A DNA stretch of 32,262 bases. It comes from UBA9619 sp964630665 (GTDB taxonomy: Bacteria; Pseudomonadota; Gammaproteobacteria; Arenicellales; UBA868). The stretch is taken from positions 1 through 32,262 of the forward strand of contig CAZVVN010000033.1 of the NCBI GenBank assembly GCA_964630665.1. Reading direction: 5' to 3'. Positions 31,250 through 32,262 of the stretch are shown here, in pieces. Made by a program: the position numbers and the translations under genes. The number at the start of each line of letters is the position of its first letter. Position 1 is the first letter of the stretch. The notes beneath the pieces are model-generated. The model did no database searches. It was not told the origin of the DNA and saw nothing but the letters and a program-made list of their open reading frames with translations.

Positions 31250-32262
31250 TTAACCGATGGTGACGCCTGTACGCTTGTTGAATTCTTCGATCATCCCGTC
31301 CCAGTCAGACGACATCTGGTGTAACTCCTGCCAGAATTCGGGACTTCGGCGAGCCTCAAAATCTTCGGCGCTGACACCCTGTTGCTCGACCCAGGTGTAA
31401 TAACCGAGATTAAAGATACGGTTGCGACTGACATCGTCCAGTTCCTCTATATGTTCCGTACCCATCCCCGCCAGGTGGCGGGCCGTAATTTTGGCCGCGT
31501 GGGTATCGTCAAACCCTGCGGAATATGACTGTGCCAGCAGCTTTTCTTTTTCGCTGGTATAAAGCTCCGCACCATCGGTCGCCACCGAGATAACAACATC
31601 CTGCGCTGTGAGGTTCAATTTCTGGGCGGTCTTGATTGCGCCCAGCATATTGGCGATCGATGAAAGACCAAGGTGTCGCAAATTTTCTACAATCGCCGGA
31701 TCGACACCCATCTGTTCACGCAGAAAAGTCCTGCCCACTTCGGTATTGAATACCAGGTTCAGGCCGTCTGTTGCCTGATCACTGACCGCTGCGACCAAGT
31801 CGGTGTTCACCACGTTGTGAATCAGTGGTATATGCTTGTCACCAATCCCCTGGATATTGTGTTCACCATAACCGTTGTACAACATGGTTGGGCACTCGAG
31901 CGCTTCGACCGCAACGATCTTTGCTCCAAAGTCATCCTTGAGCCGGTCTCCTGCTCCCAGTGTCCCGGCCGAACCGGATGCTGCGACAAAAGCCGACAAC
32001 TCAAGCCCGGGTTCTTTTTCCTGCATTGAATTAAAGACCTGGGCAAACGCAGCACCGCTGACCTGGTAGTGGGCAAGATGGTTGCCGAATTCGGAGAACT
32101 GGTTAACGATAAAGTTATCCGGATCGCGCCCCAGCTCACGGCAGGCATCGTATATCTCCTTGACGTTGCTTTCCGAGCCTGGCGTTCTGATGATGTCATC
32201 GGGGTTATCAACCTGTCGTTCCAGCCAGTCAAAGCGCTCCCGGCTCATGTTCTCCGGCAGAA
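31250..32262 (-). CDS. PLP-dependent cysteine-synthase-like enzyme, 5' truncated
   Basis: The C-terminal 337 residues of a tryptophan-synthase-beta-superfamily PLP enzyme. The frame is open to the window end: residues LPEN precede the first ATG, giving LPENMSRERFDWLERQ, so the real start and the Schiff-base lysine lie outside. The phosphate-binding loop is visible as VAASGSAGTLGAG. Relatives include cysteine synthase and cystathionine beta-synthase; substrate is not readable here. The C-terminal extension after about 250 residues is longer than in O-acetylserine sulfhydrylases. The 259 bp downstream up to the cupin show no clear gene. Confidence 0.8.
   Translation of the reverse strand, partial: LPENMSRERFDWLERQVDNPDDIIRTPGSESNVKEIYDACRELGRDPDNFIVNQFSEFGNHLAHYQVSGAAFAQVFNSMQEKEPGLELSAFVAASGSAGTLGAGDRLKDDFGAKIVAVEALECPTMLYNGYGEHNIQGIGDKHIPLIHNVVNTDLVAAVSDQATDGLNLVFNTEVGRTFLREQMGVDPAIVENLRHLGLSSIANMLGAIKTAQKLNLTAQDVVISVATDGAELYTSEKEKLLAQSYSAGFDDTHAAKITARHLAGMGTEHIEELDDVSRNRIFNLGYYTWVEQQGVSAEDFEARRSPEFWQELHQMSSDWDGMIEEFNKRTGVTIG

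Noticed and set aside
1..32262. tRNA, rRNA, CRISPR arrays, insertion sequences, toxin-antitoxin or defence genes
   Set aside because: No cloverleaf, spaced repeats, transposase or integrase motif, or known defence domain was recognised on either strand by reading; a profile search could still reveal something divergent.

Overview
The window looks like a chromosomal segment of a free-living, probably marine or environmental proteobacterium, most likely an uncultured gammaproteobacterium. This is inferred from gene content: a YheS-type ABC-F ATPase, YcgN and YaiI/UPF0178 proteins, an MltD-like LysM transglycosylase and a class I fumarase. No rRNA, tRNA, CRISPR array, insertion sequence or prophage could be recognised. 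Genes are densely packed on both strands. Most of the window has fairly GC-rich housekeeping and accessory genes. A few AT-richer stretches (about 15.15-16.0 kb, 24.9-25.1 kb, 27.5-28.0 kb, 30.1-31.0 kb) look like later additions or repeat-bearing spacers.

Layout. 0-4.5 kb: class I fumarase (-), divergent from a large lytic transglycosylase with about seven LysM modules (+). 4.5-6.9 kb: a tight minus-strand operon of two-domain sulfurtransferase, a divergent type I-beta DAHP synthase and MsrB. 7.4-10.6 kb: YheS ABC-F ATPase and a 2-oxoglutarate/Fe(II) dioxygenase (+). 10.6-13.2 kb: a two-subunit molybdenum hydroxylase of the IorAB type (-). 13.4-14.9 kb: an SMP-30/gluconolactonase gene split by a frameshift exactly at a GGGAAAC slippery heptamer, then a NUDIX hydrolase and a 41-codon small ORF. 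15.1-18.2 kb (-): methyltransferase, Ddn/DUF385-type protein, YcgN, cupin and YaiI. 18.2-20.8 kb (+): NAD(P)-binding reductase, nitroreductase and M19 dipeptidase. 20.9-22.9 kb (-): LLM-class (F420-type) oxidoreductase and a stand-alone B3/B4 tRNA-synthetase-like domain. 23.2-24.9 kb (+): overlapping DUF1326-DUF2182 pair, a possible metal-handling module. 25.2-27.4 kb (-): membrane sulfatase/phosphoglycerol-transferase-like protein flanked by two diverged direct repeats of about 195 bp. 28.0-30.0 kb (+): YbdK-type carboxylate-amine ligase and a type II haloacid dehalogenase. 30.1-32.3 kb (-): second DUF385-like protein, cupin, and a PLP-dependent cysteine-synthase-like enzyme cut by the window edge.

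How the genes fit together. There is no single large pathway. The sulfurtransferase-DAHP synthase-MsrB operon joins sulfur and thiol chemistry with an aromatic-type aldolase. The middle of the window is rich in small-molecule redox and catabolic enzymes: Mo-hydroxylase, 2OG dioxygenase, lactonase, dehalogenase, nitroreductase, three F420-family-like proteins and cupins. That fits a metabolically versatile heterotroph. The most unusual sequence-level observations are the slippery-site frameshift in the SMP-30 gene, the C-x9-C pairs in five LysM modules, the altered active-site signature of the DAHP synthase, and the repeat pair around the sulfatase. I did not find a convincing new multi-gene defence or mobile system.
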